A stretch of DNA of 64,000 nt from Roseovarius marisflavi (GCF_900142625.1 NZ_FRBN01000012.1:1-64000), one strand, 5' to 3'. Shown: positions 38,394 through 48,104, counted from the stretch's first letter. Numbers and translations: made by a program. Notes: a model not told the origin generated them from the letters alone.

Positions 38394-38894
38394 ATGGCCC
38401 TTTCCGAGCAGTTCTTGCAGGACGACATTCACCCGATTGATATCGTCGAACATATCGCCGAGCATCACGACTGGGATTTCGACCGGATCGGTGACGATCA
38501 GATCGCAATGGCCGTCGAGGGCCAGTGGCGCACCTATTCGATCACGCTGGCCTGGTCGGGCTATGACGAGACCCTGCGCCTTGTCTGTACCTTCGAGATG
38601 GAGCCGCCAGAGCATAAACTGCCGGTGCTCTACGAGATGCTGAACGACGTCAACGATGAGTGCTGGGCCGGGGCGTTCACCTGGTGGGGCGAGCATAAGC
38701 TGATGGTCTATCGCTATGGTCTGGTGCTGGCGGGTGGGCAGGATGCCTGCCCCGAGCAGATCGACACGATGATCAACGCCGCCGTAATGAGCGCCGAGCG
38801 CTATTACCCGGCATTCCAGCTTGCGATCTGGGGCGATAAATCCCCCAAAGATGCCATGCAGGTCGCCATTGCAGAGGCCTATGGTCGCGCGTAA
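38394..38894 (+). CDS. YbjN-domain protein
   Basis: A 166-residue acidic protein of the YbjN family (WDFDRIGDDQIAMAVEGQW, LPVLYEMLNDVNDECWAGAF), with GAGG upstream. The fold resembles type III secretion chaperones; YbjN in E. coli has been tied to stress and motility phenotypes, but no biochemical role is settled. It precedes proC by 41 bases on the same strand and is likely cotranscribed. Confidence 0.85.
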   Translation: MALSEQFLQDDIHPIDIVEHIAEHHDWDFDRIGDDQIAMAVEGQWRTYSITLAWSGYDETLRLVCTFEMEPPEHKLPVLYEMLNDVNDECWAGAFTWWGEHKLMVYRYGLVLAGGQDACPEQIDTMINAAVMSAERYYPAFQLAIWGDKSPKDAMQVAIAEAYGRA

Positions 38895-38935
38895 CACTTA
38901 CCCCGCAATGTGATGAACGGAGCGGGGAAGACGCG

Positions 38936-39748
38936 ATGAATATGGATTATGTGGCCGAAAAAGGTCTGGTTTTGCTGGGTTGTGGCAAGATGGGTGGTGC
39001 CATGCTGCAAGGCTGGCTGGCGCAGGGATTGCCGCCTGCTTCGGTGTCGGTGATTGATCCCAACCCGTCGGACTGGCTGCGCGGCACCGGGGTTGGCATC
39101 AACGGTGATCTGCCCGAAAATCCCGCCATCGTTCTGATCGCTGTCAAACCGCAAATGATGGGCGAGGCTCTTCCGGCATTGGCGGCGATGGGCAATGGCA
39201 CGACGCTGTTTGTGTCGGTCGCGGCCGGTACGCCGATTGCCGCCTTCGAGGCGGCGCTGGGTGCAGAGAGCCCGATTGTGCGCGCCATGCCCAACACCCC
39301 CGCCGCCGTGGGCCGGGGCATCACTGCAATTATCGGCAACGCCCATGCAAGTGCGGCGCAGGTCGATCTGGCTGAGATGCTGTTGCGCGCCGTCGGTCAG
39401 GTCGTGCGGCTAGACACCGAAGATCAGATGGATGCGGTCACCGGCGTCTCGGGCTCTGGTCCGGCCTATGTGTTTCACATGATCGAATGCCTGGCAGCGG
39501 CCGGCGAGGCGCAGGGGCTTGCCCCGGCGCTTGCCATGCAGCTTGCACAGGCGACGGTGGCCGGGGCCGGTGCCTTGGCCGAGGCCGCCGATGAAACCCC
39601 GGCGCAATTGCGGGTCAATGTCACAAGCCCCAATGGCACCACGCAGGCCGGTCTTGCGGTGCTGATGGACGAGGAAACCGGCCTGCCGCCGCTGATGCGC
39701 AAGACGGTTGCGGCGGCGGCGGATCGCTCGCGGGAGCTTGGGCAATGA
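38936..39748 (+). CDS. proC: pyrroline-5-carboxylate reductase
   Basis: A 270-residue NAD(P)-dependent reductase. The Rossmann motif is LLGCGKMGGAML at the N-terminus, with AVKPQMM and RAMPNTPAAVG in the cofactor domain. The family signature near the C-terminus is GAGALAEAADETPAQLRVNVTSP. It makes L-proline from pyrroline-5-carboxylate. The stop overlaps the next start by four bases, opening a coupled proC-csaA-dehydrogenase unit. Confidence 0.95.
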   Translation: MNMDYVAEKGLVLLGCGKMGGAMLQGWLAQGLPPASVSVIDPNPSDWLRGTGVGINGDLPENPAIVLIAVKPQMMGEALPALAAMGNGTTLFVSVAAGTPIAAFEAALGAESPIVRAMPNTPAAVGRGITAIIGNAHASAAQVDLAEMLLRAVGQVVRLDTEDQMDAVTGVSGSGPAYVFHMIECLAAAGEAQGLAPALAMQLAQATVAGAGALAEAADETPAQLRVNVTSPNGTTQAGLAVLMDEETGLPPLMRKTVAAAADRSRELGQ

Positions 39749-40083
39749 CCGAGATCACGTTTGACGATTTCCTCAAGGTCGATATCCGCGTTGGCCGCGT
39801 CACCCATGCCGAGGCTTTTCCCGAGGCGCGCAGGCCCGCAATCAAGCTCTGGGTCGATTTCGGGCCCGAGATTGGTGAAAAGAAAAGCAGCGCGCAGATC
39901 ACCGCGCATTATGATCCGGAAACACTTGTCGGGCGTCAGGTGATGGCGGTGGTCAACTTTCCGCCGCGCCAGATCGGCAAGTTCATGTCGGAAATCCTTG
40001 TTCTCGGCCTGTCCGATAGCATTGGCGAAATCGTTCTGATAAGCCCCGATAAAGATGTGAAAATCGGAGAGAGACTGCATTGA
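39745..40083 (+). CDS. csaA: CsaA-type tRNA-binding protein
   Basis: A 112-residue OB-fold protein of the CsaA/tRNA_bind family (FLKVDIRVGRVTHAEAFPEA, KSSAQITAHYDPETLVGRQ, VNFPPRQIGKFMSE). Homologues bind tRNA as dimers and have chaperone-like activity. It is overlapped at both ends by its neighbours (four bases each), so it is produced with ProC and the 2-hydroxyacid dehydrogenase. Confidence 0.9.
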   Translation: MTEITFDDFLKVDIRVGRVTHAEAFPEARRPAIKLWVDFGPEIGEKKSSAQITAHYDPETLVGRQVMAVVNFPPRQIGKFMSEILVLGLSDSIGEIVLISPDKDVKIGERLH

Positions 40084-41036
40084 AACGTGTCCTTTTGACC
40101 CGGCCATTGCCGGATAGCGTGGTTGAGGCCGCGCGCACCCATTTCGAAGTCGAGTTGCGCGACGATCCCGCCCCGCTCAAGCTTGGCCAGATGCGCGGCG
40201 CATTGGCGCTTTATGACGGGGTGTTGCCGACGCTTGGCGATATGTTCTCGGCGGATGTGTTCGCCGATGCAGAGAATTCGCGCTGTAAAATTCTAGCGAA
40301 TTTCGGGGTTGGGTATAACCATATCGATGCGGCTGCGGCGCGGGCGGCAGGGATCAGTGTGACCAATACGCCGGGTGCCGTGACCGATGCCACCGCCGAT
40401 ATCGCGATGACCCTGATCCTGATGAGCGCGCGGCGCGCGGGCGAAGGCGAGCGGATGGTGCGGGCGGGCAAATGGCCCGGCTGGAACCCGACGCAGATGC
40501 TTGGGATGCATGTCTCTGGCAAGACCGTGGGCATTATCGGTATGGGCCGGATCGGTCAGGCGATTGCGCAGCGCTGTCACTTTGGCTTTGGCATGGATGT
40601 GATCTATTACAACCGCTCGCCGAAACCGATGGAGTTTCCTTCGCGTCAGGTCGAGAGCCTTGAGGCATTGGCGGCCGAGGCCGATATCGTGGTGGTGGCC
40701 GTGCCGGGCGGCGCCGAGACTCATCATATCGTCGGCAGCTCGGTGTTCGAGGCGATGAAGCCGGGCGGGCATTTCATCAATATCGCGCGTGGCGATGTGG
40801 TGGATGAGGCCGCGCTTATCGCGGCGCTGCAGGCGGGCGGCATCGCGGGTGCGGGGCTTGACGTCTATGAAAAAGAGCCGATTGTGCCCGAGGCTCTCAA
40901 GGCGATGGAGAATGTCACGCTCTTGCCGCATCTCGGCACCGCCGCGCTTGAGGTGCGAGAGGCGATGGGCCTTATGGCGGTGGAAAACCTGCGCGCGTTC
41001 TTTGCCGGTGAAACGCCGCCCAATCTTGTAAATTAG
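40080..41036 (+). CDS. D-2-hydroxyacid dehydrogenase (glyoxylate/hydroxypyruvate reductase type)
   Basis: A 318-residue NAD(P)-dependent dehydrogenase. The cofactor motif is GIIGMGRIGQAIAQ; catalytic Arg lies in NIARGDVVDE and the catalytic His in LLPHLGTAALEVREAM. The sequence is of the GRHPR/D-glycerate dehydrogenase type, reducing glyoxylate or hydroxypyruvate. It is the third gene of the proC-csaA unit and is followed by a GC-rich hairpin at 41044-41082. Confidence 0.88.
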   Translation: MKRVLLTRPLPDSVVEAARTHFEVELRDDPAPLKLGQMRGALALYDGVLPTLGDMFSADVFADAENSRCKILANFGVGYNHIDAAAARAAGISVTNTPGAVTDATADIAMTLILMSARRAGEGERMVRAGKWPGWNPTQMLGMHVSGKTVGIIGMGRIGQAIAQRCHFGFGMDVIYYNRSPKPMEFPSRQVESLEALAAEADIVVVAVPGGAETHHIVGSSVFEAMKPGGHFINIARGDVVDEAALIAALQAGGIAGAGLDVYEKEPIVPEALKAMENVTLLPHLGTAALEVREAMGLMAVENLRAFFAGETPPNLVN

Positions 41037-41043
41037 GGCAGAG

Positions 41044-41082
41044 CCCCGGCCATAGACCGGCACGCCCGGTGGCTGGCCGGGG
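41044..41082 (+). terminator. hairpin after the proC-csaA-dehydrogenase unit
   Basis: Nine-base arms CCCCGGCCA (41044-41052) and TGGCCGGGG (41074-41082) enclose a 21-base loop that itself can fold. It is followed by ATTTGAGTATTT rather than a clean T-run. Confidence 0.5.
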
Positions 41083-41203
41083 ATTTGAGTATTTATGCCA
41101 AGAAGAAGGGGAGTTTCGTGCCTCTTCATCGGTGTGCCGTGGTGTCATCCTTGACGTCGGGGGATGCATGGGCTGATCTGGCGGGAACGCGGAGGAGAAA
41201 ATC

Positions 41204-42325
41204 ATGTATCAACCGGCCATAACGGGATCGGGTGTCTTTACCCCGTCCGAGGTGATCACCAATGACGAATTGGTCGTGGCCTTCAATGCCTATGCCGAGG
41301 CGTTCAATGCGCAAAATGCCGAGGCCATCGCGGCCGGCGAGGTTGAGGCAAAGGCACCATCATCGAGTGAATTCATCCTTGGGGCCTCTGGGATCGAGCA
41401 GCGCTATGTGATGGATAAATCCGGCGTGCTGGACCCGGCGGTCATGCACCCCAATTTGCGCCAACGCAGCGATGACGAGCCGGGGATCATGGCGGAAATG
41501 GCGGTTGATGCCTGTGCCAAGGCCCTTGCACAGGCCGGGCGGCGTGCGGATGAGGTTGATCTGGTGATCTGTGCCGCGAGCAACCACGAGCGGGCCTATC
41601 CTGCGATTGCGATTGAAATTCAACAGCTTCTGGGCGCGGGTGGCTTTGCCTTTGACATGAATGTCGCCTGTTCCTCGGCAACCTTCGGCATTCAGGCGGC
41701 GGCGGATATGATCCGGGCGGGATCGGTGCGCCGTGCGCTTGTGGTGAACCCTGAGATCTGTTCGGGGCATCTTGAGTGGCGCGACCGGGATTGCCATTTC
41801 ATTTTCGGCGATGTGTGCACGGCCGTGTTGATCGAGCGCGCAGAAGATGCGATGGGCGCGCATTTCGTGATCCGGTCAACCCGCTGCGTCACGCAGTTTT
41901 CCAACAATATCCGCAACAATAACGGGTTTTTGCGCCGCAACCGGCCGGATGGCATGGCGGATCGGCGCGACATGCAGTTCATGCAGGAGGGCCGCAAGGT
42001 CTTCAAGGAGGTGCTGCCGATGGTCTCGGCGCATATCCTCGATCATCTTGCGAGCGACGGGGTGACGGCGGATGATCTGCGGCGGCTCTGGTTGCATCAG
42101 GCCAACAAGACGATGAATGATTTTATCGGCAAAAAGGTGCTTGGCCGGGTGGCGGAGCCGGGTGAACAGCCCAATATCCTTCAGGATTACGCCAATACCT
42201 CGTCGGCGGGATCAATCATCGCGTTCTCCAAATGTTCCGACGATCTGGCGCCGGGGGACCGGGGGCTTATCTGTTCGTTCGGGGCGGGCTATTCGGTCGG
42301 GTCGGTTTTGGTCGAGCGGGCCTGA
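41204..42325 (+). CDS. 3-oxoacyl-ACP synthase III (KAS III, FabH-like)
   Basis: A 373-residue thiolase-fold enzyme, longer than E. coli FabH (317). The Cys-His-Asn triad is visible: Cys in DMNVACSSATFG, His in LWLHQANKTM, Asn in YANTSSAGS. An extra N-terminal segment (about residues 25-50, Ala/Glu-rich) accounts for the length and recalls beta-ketodecanoyl-ACP synthase types from Pseudomonas. It probably starts or re-primes fatty-acid synthesis; its acyl substrate cannot be told from sequence. Confidence 0.88.
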   Translation: MYQPAITGSGVFTPSEVITNDELVVAFNAYAEAFNAQNAEAIAAGEVEAKAPSSSEFILGASGIEQRYVMDKSGVLDPAVMHPNLRQRSDDEPGIMAEMAVDACAKALAQAGRRADEVDLVICAASNHERAYPAIAIEIQQLLGAGGFAFDMNVACSSATFGIQAAADMIRAGSVRRALVVNPEICSGHLEWRDRDCHFIFGDVCTAVLIERAEDAMGAHFVIRSTRCVTQFSNNIRNNNGFLRRNRPDGMADRRDMQFMQEGRKVFKEVLPMVSAHILDHLASDGVTADDLRRLWLHQANKTMNDFIGKKVLGRVAEPGEQPNILQDYANTSSAGSIIAFSKCSDDLAPGDRGLICSFGAGYSVGSVLVERA

Positions 42326-42451
42326 GCCAGAGGGTTTGCCAAGGCGCAGTCGGTTTTAATTTGCAAATGACTTTCCGGGACAAAGCGATTAAGGGGAAGC
42401 ATCTGTTGGGTTCCCCTGATTTTCCGGGGGTCGGAGCTGAGGAAGAAGCGT

Positions 42452-42910
42452 ATGTCGAAGATGGGAAGTTATCTCAAGAAGCACACCGAGGCCCTGGTCA
42501 AGGATGTTGGGATTGAGGCGGCGTGCAAGCTTACCGGCAAGTCGAAGGCGACGCTGGGGCGGTATTATTCCGATCACGATGAACATGCAGACCGCTTCAT
42601 GCCCGTCGATGCCGTGATGGCGCTTGAAGAGGCGGCCAGCTATCCCCATGTGACCGGCGCCCTGGCCGAGTTGCAGGGGATCGGCCTTACCTTTGACGGC
42701 AAGCGCCGCAACACCAAGGAACGCGCGAATGTGAACAGCGATGTGATCGTTCTGTCGCAGCGCTTTGCGCTTTTGATGGCTGAATATCAGCAATCCATCG
42801 AGGATGGCGTGATCACGATCAACGAGGCCAAGCGGCTTTTGCGCGAAACATCGCAGCTCCAGCAGGTGTTGATCGACATGAAGCTACACCTCGAAGAAGA
42901 GGCGATCTGA
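42452..42910 (+). CDS. CII-like/HTH small protein, function unknown
   Basis: A 152-residue protein opening MSKMGSYLKKHTEALVKD with GAGGAAG upstream. The first half reads like a helix-turn-helix (GIEAACKLTGKSKATLGRYYSD), resembling phage CII-type or sigma-like regulators; the second half is helical with a C-terminal coil (RLLRETSQLQQVLIDMKLHLEE). DNA binding is inferred from the HTH-like pattern only. It stands alone between the KAS III gene and a convergent DUF1294 gene. Confidence 0.65.
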   Translation: MSKMGSYLKKHTEALVKDVGIEAACKLTGKSKATLGRYYSDHDEHADRFMPVDAVMALEEAASYPHVTGALAELQGIGLTFDGKRRNTKERANVNSDVIVLSQRFALLMAEYQQSIEDGVITINEAKRLLRETSQLQQVLIDMKLHLEEEAI

Positions 42911-42912
42911 GC

Positions 42913-43242
42913 CTAGCCCAGGATCAGATCCGCGGCCTGCTGCGCAAGCAGCATCACCGAGGCGCGGAACTCGGGTAGAACCAGAGCGGCCAGAAACCCG
43001 ACGTGCAGCACGGCAATCGCATTCAGCGAGGTGCGAAACGGCTCTTTGCGGGTTTTGTGGCGAAAGATTCCCTGTCCGGTCTTGGCCCCCAGTGATCCGC
43101 CAATCAGGCAGAGCGTCAGAAGCGTGCTTTCGGGCAGCCGCCAGCGACGCTCGATCGCACACCGCTTATCCCACCAGAACAGGCCAAGCGTCAGCACATT
43201 GAGGATCACAAGATAGGTGAGAACAAGCACGAGAGGGGTCAT
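42913..43242 (-). CDS. DUF1294 membrane protein
   Basis: A 109-residue protein with hydrophobic segments at about residues 5-23, 40-52 and 75-95. The hallmark FWWDKRCAIERRWRLPESTL and GGSLGAKTGQGIFRHKTRK place it in DUF1294. Function unknown. It ends two bases from the upstream convergent gene. Confidence 0.85.
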   Translation of the reverse strand: MTPLVLVLTYLVILNVLTLGLFWWDKRCAIERRWRLPESTLLTLCLIGGSLGAKTGQGIFRHKTRKEPFRTSLNAIAVLHVGFLAALVLPEFRASVMLLAQQAADLILG

Positions 43243-43293
43243 AAGGTAATACAGGTGTCCGTCGCTGGCCGTTGGCCGGTATGTCAGGGACTA

Positions 43294-43896
43294 TCAGAGG
43301 CTTTTGCGCGCTGAAAGGGCCGCAGATATGGTGCCATCGTCGAGATAGTCGAGTTCGCCGCCAATGGGAACGCCCTGCGCCAAAGAGGTCAGCGCAACAC
43401 GCCCATCAAGCTGGTCTGCGATATAATGCGCTGTGGTCTGGCCGTCCACCGTTGCATTGAGGGCAAGGATGACTTCTGAGATGTTTTCCGCCAATACGCG
43501 ATCCACAAGCTTGGGGATGCGCAGGGTTTCGGGGCCGACCTGATCCAGCGCCGAGAGGGTGCCGCCAAGCACGTGATAGCGCCCTTTAAAGGCCTGTCCG
43601 CGCTCCATCGCCCAGAGATCGGCGACATCCTCGACCACGCAGATCTGGCCGTTGGCGCGTTTTTCCGAGGCGCATATGTCGCAGGTTTCGGCGGTGCCGA
43701 TATTGCCGCAGGTGATGCATTCGCGCGCGGTGGTGGCGACAGTCTGCATCAGGTCGGCAAGTGGCGCGAGCAACAGCGCGCGCTTGCGGATCATGTGCAG
43801 CACCGCGCGCCGGGCCGAGCGGGGACCAAGCCCCGGCAGCCGGGCCATCATGTCGATCAGGGAGTCGATGTCGCGGGTGCTGCTCACGTTATGCAC
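43294..43896 (-). CDS. recR: recombination mediator RecR
   Basis: A 200-residue protein. The N-terminal HhH region ([18 protein letters not shown]), the four-Cys zinc finger ([16 protein letters not shown]) and the Toprim domain ([15 protein letters not shown]) appear in the standard order. With RecF and RecO it loads RecA at gaps. The start appears to be GTG. It is the distal member of a dnaX-ybaB-recR cluster, interrupted here by a membrane-protein gene at 43928. Confidence 0.96.
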   Translation of the reverse strand: MHNVSSTRDIDSLIDMMARLPGLGPRSARRAVLHMIRKRALLLAPLADLMQTVATTARECITCGNIGTAETCDICASEKRANGQICVVEDVADLWAMERGQAFKGRYHVLGGTLSALDQVGPETLRIPKLVDRVLAENISEVILALNATVDGQTTAHYIADQLDGRVALTSLAQGVPIGGELDYLDDGTISAALSARKSL

Positions 43897-43927
43897 GGCC
43901 TTTATGGTTGGGTGCGCTGGACATAGC

Positions 43928-44896
43928 TCAGAGCATTTTATTCAAGATATAGTCTATTATGCTGGGGAGAAAGGACAAGAAGGTCACAATCCCCGCCGCC
44001 GAGACCGACACCTGACCGCCGGGCGGCAGGGTGCGCACGGCGCTGATCATATCGCGGGCCTCGATCAGTTTGTCCAGATCGGGCAGGGGTTTGTCCGGGT
44101 GCGGGTGATCGGCGCGGCGCGGCTGGTTTGAGCGGTCGCGGATATGTGCCTCGATCAGCGGTTCAATCTGGTTCAGCGCCTCGACCTTGACGGACATGAG
44201 CCGGTTGGACAGCGGAATGACAGGCACCGCATAGGTGGCCGCCACCAGAAACAATGAAAACAGGGAAAAGAGGATGACAACCGGATCCCTGTCATAGCCC
44301 GCCAGCACCACCGACAGGATCGCAAGCGAGGCGACCACTGCTGTCACCATCACGATCTGGCTGTTGATCCGTAAAATTGCGGGCAGCGGGGAGCGCGAAA
44401 GGTTCAGGATGCGAAGATCCATCTGTGGCAAGGCCTGCAACAGGGCGTGCCAGAATCTGAGTACGGCAAAAATACCCATGCCGGTGATCACGCTGCCGCA
44501 AAAAACAAACCCGGCCAGCCAGAGCCGCAGGTCGGGGGTGTGCCAGGGGTCAAGCATCCAGGCGCCGCCGCCGATTACGGCCCCATAACACAGCCCGAAA
44601 GGCAGCATCCATTGGTTGCCGAGGATATCGTCCACCGCGCCCTGCGGATCAGTGGCGGTCGCGGGTAAATCCCGAAACATGTCGCCAAGGCCGGGCGCAA
44701 TCCGGTGGCCGAACTGATACACAACGCCCGCGTTGATCGTCACCAGAATGATCAGGACAAAATCCGCAATGTCACTGCGTATCGTCCATTCGGTATAGCC
44801 ATATAGCAGGGCCGGAAAGGCCGTGGCCGCGACCGCCGCCCGCCCATAGCTGCGCCACAGGCGTGGGGGGCGAGTGATATGTGCGGCCCTGTTCAT
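43928..44896 (-). CDS. multi-pass membrane protein of unknown function
   Basis: A 322-residue protein with about six hydrophobic segments in the first two-thirds ([54 protein letters not shown], and others). A charged cytoplasmic domain follows ([29 protein letters not shown]), then a final hydrophobic segment. I recognise no family. It lies between ybaB (six bases upstream) and recR (31 bases downstream) on the same strand, an insertion into a normally compact cluster. Confidence 0.65.
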   Translation of the reverse strand: MNRAAHITRPPRLWRSYGRAAVAATAFPALLYGYTEWTIRSDIADFVLIILVTINAGVVYQFGHRIAPGLGDMFRDLPATATDPQGAVDDILGNQWMLPFGLCYGAVIGGGAWMLDPWHTPDLRLWLAGFVFCGSVITGMGIFAVLRFWHALLQALPQMDLRILNLSRSPLPAILRINSQIVMVTAVVASLAILSVVLAGYDRDPVVILFSLFSLFLVAATYAVPVIPLSNRLMSVKVEALNQIEPLIEAHIRDRSNQPRRADHPHPDKPLPDLDKLIEARDMISAVRTLPPGGQVSVSAAGIVTFLSFLPSIIDYILNKML

Positions 44897-44902
44897 TGCA
44901 CC

Positions 44903-45247
44903 TTAGAAAGGTAACTTCATATCTTTGGGCAGGCCCATGCCTTCGGTGAGCTTGCTCATTTCTTCCTGGGCGCGCTCGGTGGCTTTGCTCTGGGCGTCCT
45001 TGATCGCGGCAAGAATCAGGTCTTCGACCACTTCCTTATCGTCCGAATTAAAGATCGACGGGTCGATATCGAGGCCCTTGAGCTCGCCCTTGGCGGTGCA
45101 GGTTGCCTTAACAAGGCCCGCACCGGATTCGCCAGTGACCATGAGATTGTGCATCTCTTCCTGAAGCGCAGCCATCTTTTGCTGCATTTCCTGAGCGGCC
45201 TTCATCATCTTGGCCATATCGCCCATCTGGCCCAGTCCCTTGAACAT
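44903..45247 (-). CDS. YbaB/EbfC nucleoid-associated protein
   Basis: A 114-residue protein with the YbaB/EbfC pattern: a Met-rich N-terminal helix (AKMMKAAQEMQQKMAALQEEM) and the core VKATCTAKGELKGLDIDPS. It forms tweezer-like dimers that bind DNA. As in most bacteria it lies between dnaX and recR, 125 bases downstream of dnaX. Confidence 0.93.
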   Translation of the reverse strand: MFKGLGQMGDMAKMMKAAQEMQQKMAALQEEMHNLMVTGESGAGLVKATCTAKGELKGLDIDPSIFNSDDKEVVEDLILAAIKDAQSKATERAQEEMSKLTEGMGLPKDMKLPF

Positions 45248-45371
45248 AGTGTGATCTCCTATCGAGGGCCCCGTTTGTACAGCAGGGGCCGAATGTCTGG
45301 TTTCCTGATTTTAAGCATATGTGGCCGGAAATGGCGACAGGCAAGCGTTCGATGGCCTTGCGGTAAACCGC

Positions 45372-47141
45372 TCAATCCTCTTCAAACGGGTCCCATTCGT
45401 CTTCGACCTCGGGCAGGGCCTCGGCCTCGGCGTGGCTGGCGATATCGGCGGCCGAGCGGATGGCGGTGATTTTCGATTTGGGAAAGGCGGCAAGCACGGC
45501 CTGCATCAACGGATGATCGGTTGCTTCGGCCTTGAGCGCATCCTGCGCGGCGTTGCGTGCCTCGATGATCGTGGGCGCGGTGCCGGAATTGACCAGGATG
45601 ACGGCCCAGCGGTTGCCGGTCCAGCGTTGCAGGGCGTTGCCGAGATTTTGCGCCAGGTCGCCGGGGGCGTTCGGGGTGGGGGTGAACTCGATGCGCCCAG
45701 GCTGATAGGCGGCAAGGCGCAGGTTGCTTTCGACCTCGACCAGAAGTTTGACGTCGCGATTGGCACGAATGAGATCGACGACATGCTCAAACGTCGGGAA
45801 ATGCGCAAGGGCGCTTTCGACCTGCGGGGCAAGCGCCGTGGTCTGGCCCGCGCTGCCCATGGGGCCAGAGCTTTGCTGTGTCGGCGCGTGATAGGCCTGC
45901 GGCGTGGCGCCGCCACCGGTGCCTGGGGCAGTGCCACCACCACCACCGCCATTCGGGCCGGGGGCCGGGGGCGGCGGGCTGTCTTGCAGGCGGCGAATAA
46001 GGTCTTCGGGCGTTGGAAGATCGGCCACATGAGTCAGGCGGATCACCGCCATCTCGGCGGCCATCATCGAATTGGGTGCTTCGGCCACCTCATCCAGCGC
46101 CTTGAGCAGCATTTGCCACATCCGCGTCAGCACCCGCATCGGCAGGGCCTCGGCCATGGTCTGACCGCGGGCGCGCTCATCGGGGCCGATGGTGGGGTCC
46201 TGGGCGGCCTCGGGGGTGATCTTGACCACCGAAATCCAATGGGTGATCTCGGCCAGATCACGCAGAACCGCCAGCGGATCGGCGCCCTCGGCATATTGCG
46301 CCGAGAGCTCGGAGAGCGCGCTTGCGGCGTCGCCCTTCATGATCATGTCAAACAGGTCAAGCACCCGGCCACGATCGGCAAGCCCGAGCATGGCTCGCAC
46401 CTGATCTGCGGTGGTTTCCCCGGCGCCGTGCGAAATCGCCTGATCCAGCAGGGATGTCGCATCGCGCGCCGAGCCTTCGGCGGCGCGGGTGATCAGCGCA
46501 AGCGCGTCGTCGGTGATCTCGGAGGCCTCGGAGGTGGCGATCCGGCGCAGAAGGGCGATCATCACCTCGGGCTCGATCCGGCGCAGATCGAACCGCTGAC
46601 AGCGCGACAGAACCGTCACCGGCACCTTACGGATCTCGGTGGTGGCGAAGATGAATTTCACATGCGCGGGCGGCTCTTCGAGGGTTTTCAGCAAGGCGTT
46701 GAACGCATTGACCGACAGCATGTGAACTTCGTCGATGATGTAGATCTTGTAGCGCGCCGAGGCCGCGCGATAGTTCACCGAATCGATGATCTCACGGATA
46801 TCGCCGACGCCAGTGCGGCTGGCGGCATCCATTTCCATCACGTCGACATGGCGGCCTTCCATGATGGCGGCGCAGTGTTCGCAGGTGCCGCAAGGCTCGG
46901 TCGTGGGGCCACTTTCACCATCGGCGCCGATACAGTTCATGCCCTTGGCGATGATCCGCGCGGTGGTAGTTTTGCCGGTGCCGCGAATGCCGGTCATGAT
47001 AAAGGCCTGCGCGATGCGGTCGGCCATAAACGCATTTTTCAGGGTGCGCACCATCGCATCCTGACCCACGAGATCGGCAAAGGTCTCGGGCCGGTATTTA
47101 CGGGCGAGAACCTGATAGCCTTTTTCGGGGGTGTCGGTCAT
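45372..47141 (-). CDS. dnaX: DNA polymerase III subunit gamma/tau
   Basis: A 589-residue clamp-loader ATPase. Walker A is GIRGTGKTTT, a Cys-rich zinc module contains CGTCEHC, and Walker B is YIIDEVHML. The long C-terminal part is Pro/Gly-rich (around residues 385-425) and then tau-like. ATG 47141 gives the standard opening MTDTPEKGYQVLARKYRP; an earlier frame start adds 11 residues. No obvious slippage heptamer is seen. It heads the dnaX-ybaB-recR cluster. Confidence 0.95.
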   Translation of the reverse strand: MTDTPEKGYQVLARKYRPETFADLVGQDAMVRTLKNAFMADRIAQAFIMTGIRGTGKTTTARIIAKGMNCIGADGESGPTTEPCGTCEHCAAIMEGRHVDVMEMDAASRTGVGDIREIIDSVNYRAASARYKIYIIDEVHMLSVNAFNALLKTLEEPPAHVKFIFATTEIRKVPVTVLSRCQRFDLRRIEPEVMIALLRRIATSEASEITDDALALITRAAEGSARDATSLLDQAISHGAGETTADQVRAMLGLADRGRVLDLFDMIMKGDAASALSELSAQYAEGADPLAVLRDLAEITHWISVVKITPEAAQDPTIGPDERARGQTMAEALPMRVLTRMWQMLLKALDEVAEAPNSMMAAEMAVIRLTHVADLPTPEDLIRRLQDSPPPPAPGPNGGGGGGTAPGTGGGATPQAYHAPTQQSSGPMGSAGQTTALAPQVESALAHFPTFEHVVDLIRANRDVKLLVEVESNLRLAAYQPGRIEFTPTPNAPGDLAQNLGNALQRWTGNRWAVILVNSGTAPTIIEARNAAQDALKAEATDHPLMQAVLAAFPKSKITAIRSAADIASHAEAEALPEVEDEWDPFEED

Positions 47142-47258
47142 GCGTGTGCCCTTTGGATTCGTATCAAGCGCCAACCTAAAGCGGGGCGCGGGGGGCGTCT
47201 ACCTTGCATTTCCCGTGACATCGGGCAAAGCTTTGTGCGGTGTGTAACGGAGGGTGTC

Positions 47259-48104
47259 ATGCGGTTAAAGGGTATCGGGCGAAGCCGGAATGTCGAGGAC
47301 AGGCGGCGCGTGGGCGGGCGCGGCGGCAAGGCTGGACTTGGCGGTGTTGGCCTGTTGGTGGTGCTGGCAATCGGATATTTCGCGGGCATAGATGTGACGC
47401 CGTTGTTGCAGGGCACGCAGGGAGGCGCCACGCAATCAAGCGCGCCGCGTCAGCTGAGCGCCGGAGAAGAGCGCGCAGCAGAGTTTTCATCGCGGGTTCT
47501 TGCCACCACCGAGGCCGTCTGGGGCAAGGTGTTCCCCGAGCAGTTGGGCCGCGAGTATCGCCCGCCGGTGATGGTGCTTTATTCCGGTGTGACCCAAAGC
47601 CCCTGTGGCGGGGCATCCGGCGCGACGGGCCCGTTTTATTGCCCGGCGGATCGCAAGGCCTATCTCGATACTGAGTTTTTCGACACGCTGGCGCGTCAGC
47701 TTGGCGCCAAGGGCGATTTCGCGGCGGCCTATGTGATCGCTCACGAAGTGGCGCATCACGTCCAGAACGAGCTTGGCATCCTGCCCGAGGTCAACCGCCG
47801 CCGTCAGGCCGTGGGCCAGGCGGAGGCCAATGCGCTGACCGTGCGGCTTGAGCTTCAGGCGGATTGCCTTGCGGGGGTCTGGGCGCGGGCGGTGGACGGG
47901 CTGCTGGAGCCCGGCGACCTCAAGGAGGCGCTGAATGCGGCGCGGATGATCGGCGATGATCACCTGCAAAAGCGCGCCGGTCAGGTGCCCCAGCCGCATA
48001 CCTTTACCCATGGCACCTCGGCGCAGCGAGCAAAGTGGTTTCAGCGCGGCTATGACAGCGGCGATCTTGCGCGCTGTGACACGTTTGGCGCGGCGCGATT
48101 GTGA
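47259..48104 (+). CDS. YpfJ-type neutral zinc metallopeptidase
   Basis: A 281-residue protein with one N-terminal membrane anchor (LGGVGLLVVLAIGYFAGI, residues 28-45) and a periplasmic domain. The zinc site is HEVAHH, and a following ELQADCLAGVW holds the third ligand, the pattern of putative neutral zinc metallopeptidases (DUF/PF04228). GGAGGG lies just upstream of the ATG. It is divergent from dnaX. The four-base overlap with the next gene (GTGA) couples their translation. Confidence 0.88.
   Translation: MRLKGIGRSRNVEDRRRVGGRGGKAGLGGVGLLVVLAIGYFAGIDVTPLLQGTQGGATQSSAPRQLSAGEERAAEFSSRVLATTEAVWGKVFPEQLGREYRPPVMVLYSGVTQSPCGGASGATGPFYCPADRKAYLDTEFFDTLARQLGAKGDFAAAYVIAHEVAHHVQNELGILPEVNRRRQAVGQAEANALTVRLELQADCLAGVWARAVDGLLEPGDLKEALNAARMIGDDHLQKRAGQVPQPHTFTHGTSAQRAKWFQRGYDSGDLARCDTFGAARL

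Noticed and set aside
38085..38897. Upstream in-frame extension of the 2OG oxygenase, running antisense to the YbjN gene
   Set aside because: The extension has no homology and would cover a well-supported gene on the other strand. ATG 38084 matches the family start.
45321..47258. A 646-codon open frame on the plus strand opposite dnaX, in frame with the metallopeptidase gene
   Set aside because: It is the mirror of dnaX codon bias in GC-rich DNA. Its translation is Gly/Arg/His-rich with no domain, and the metallopeptidase has its own RBS and start at 47259.
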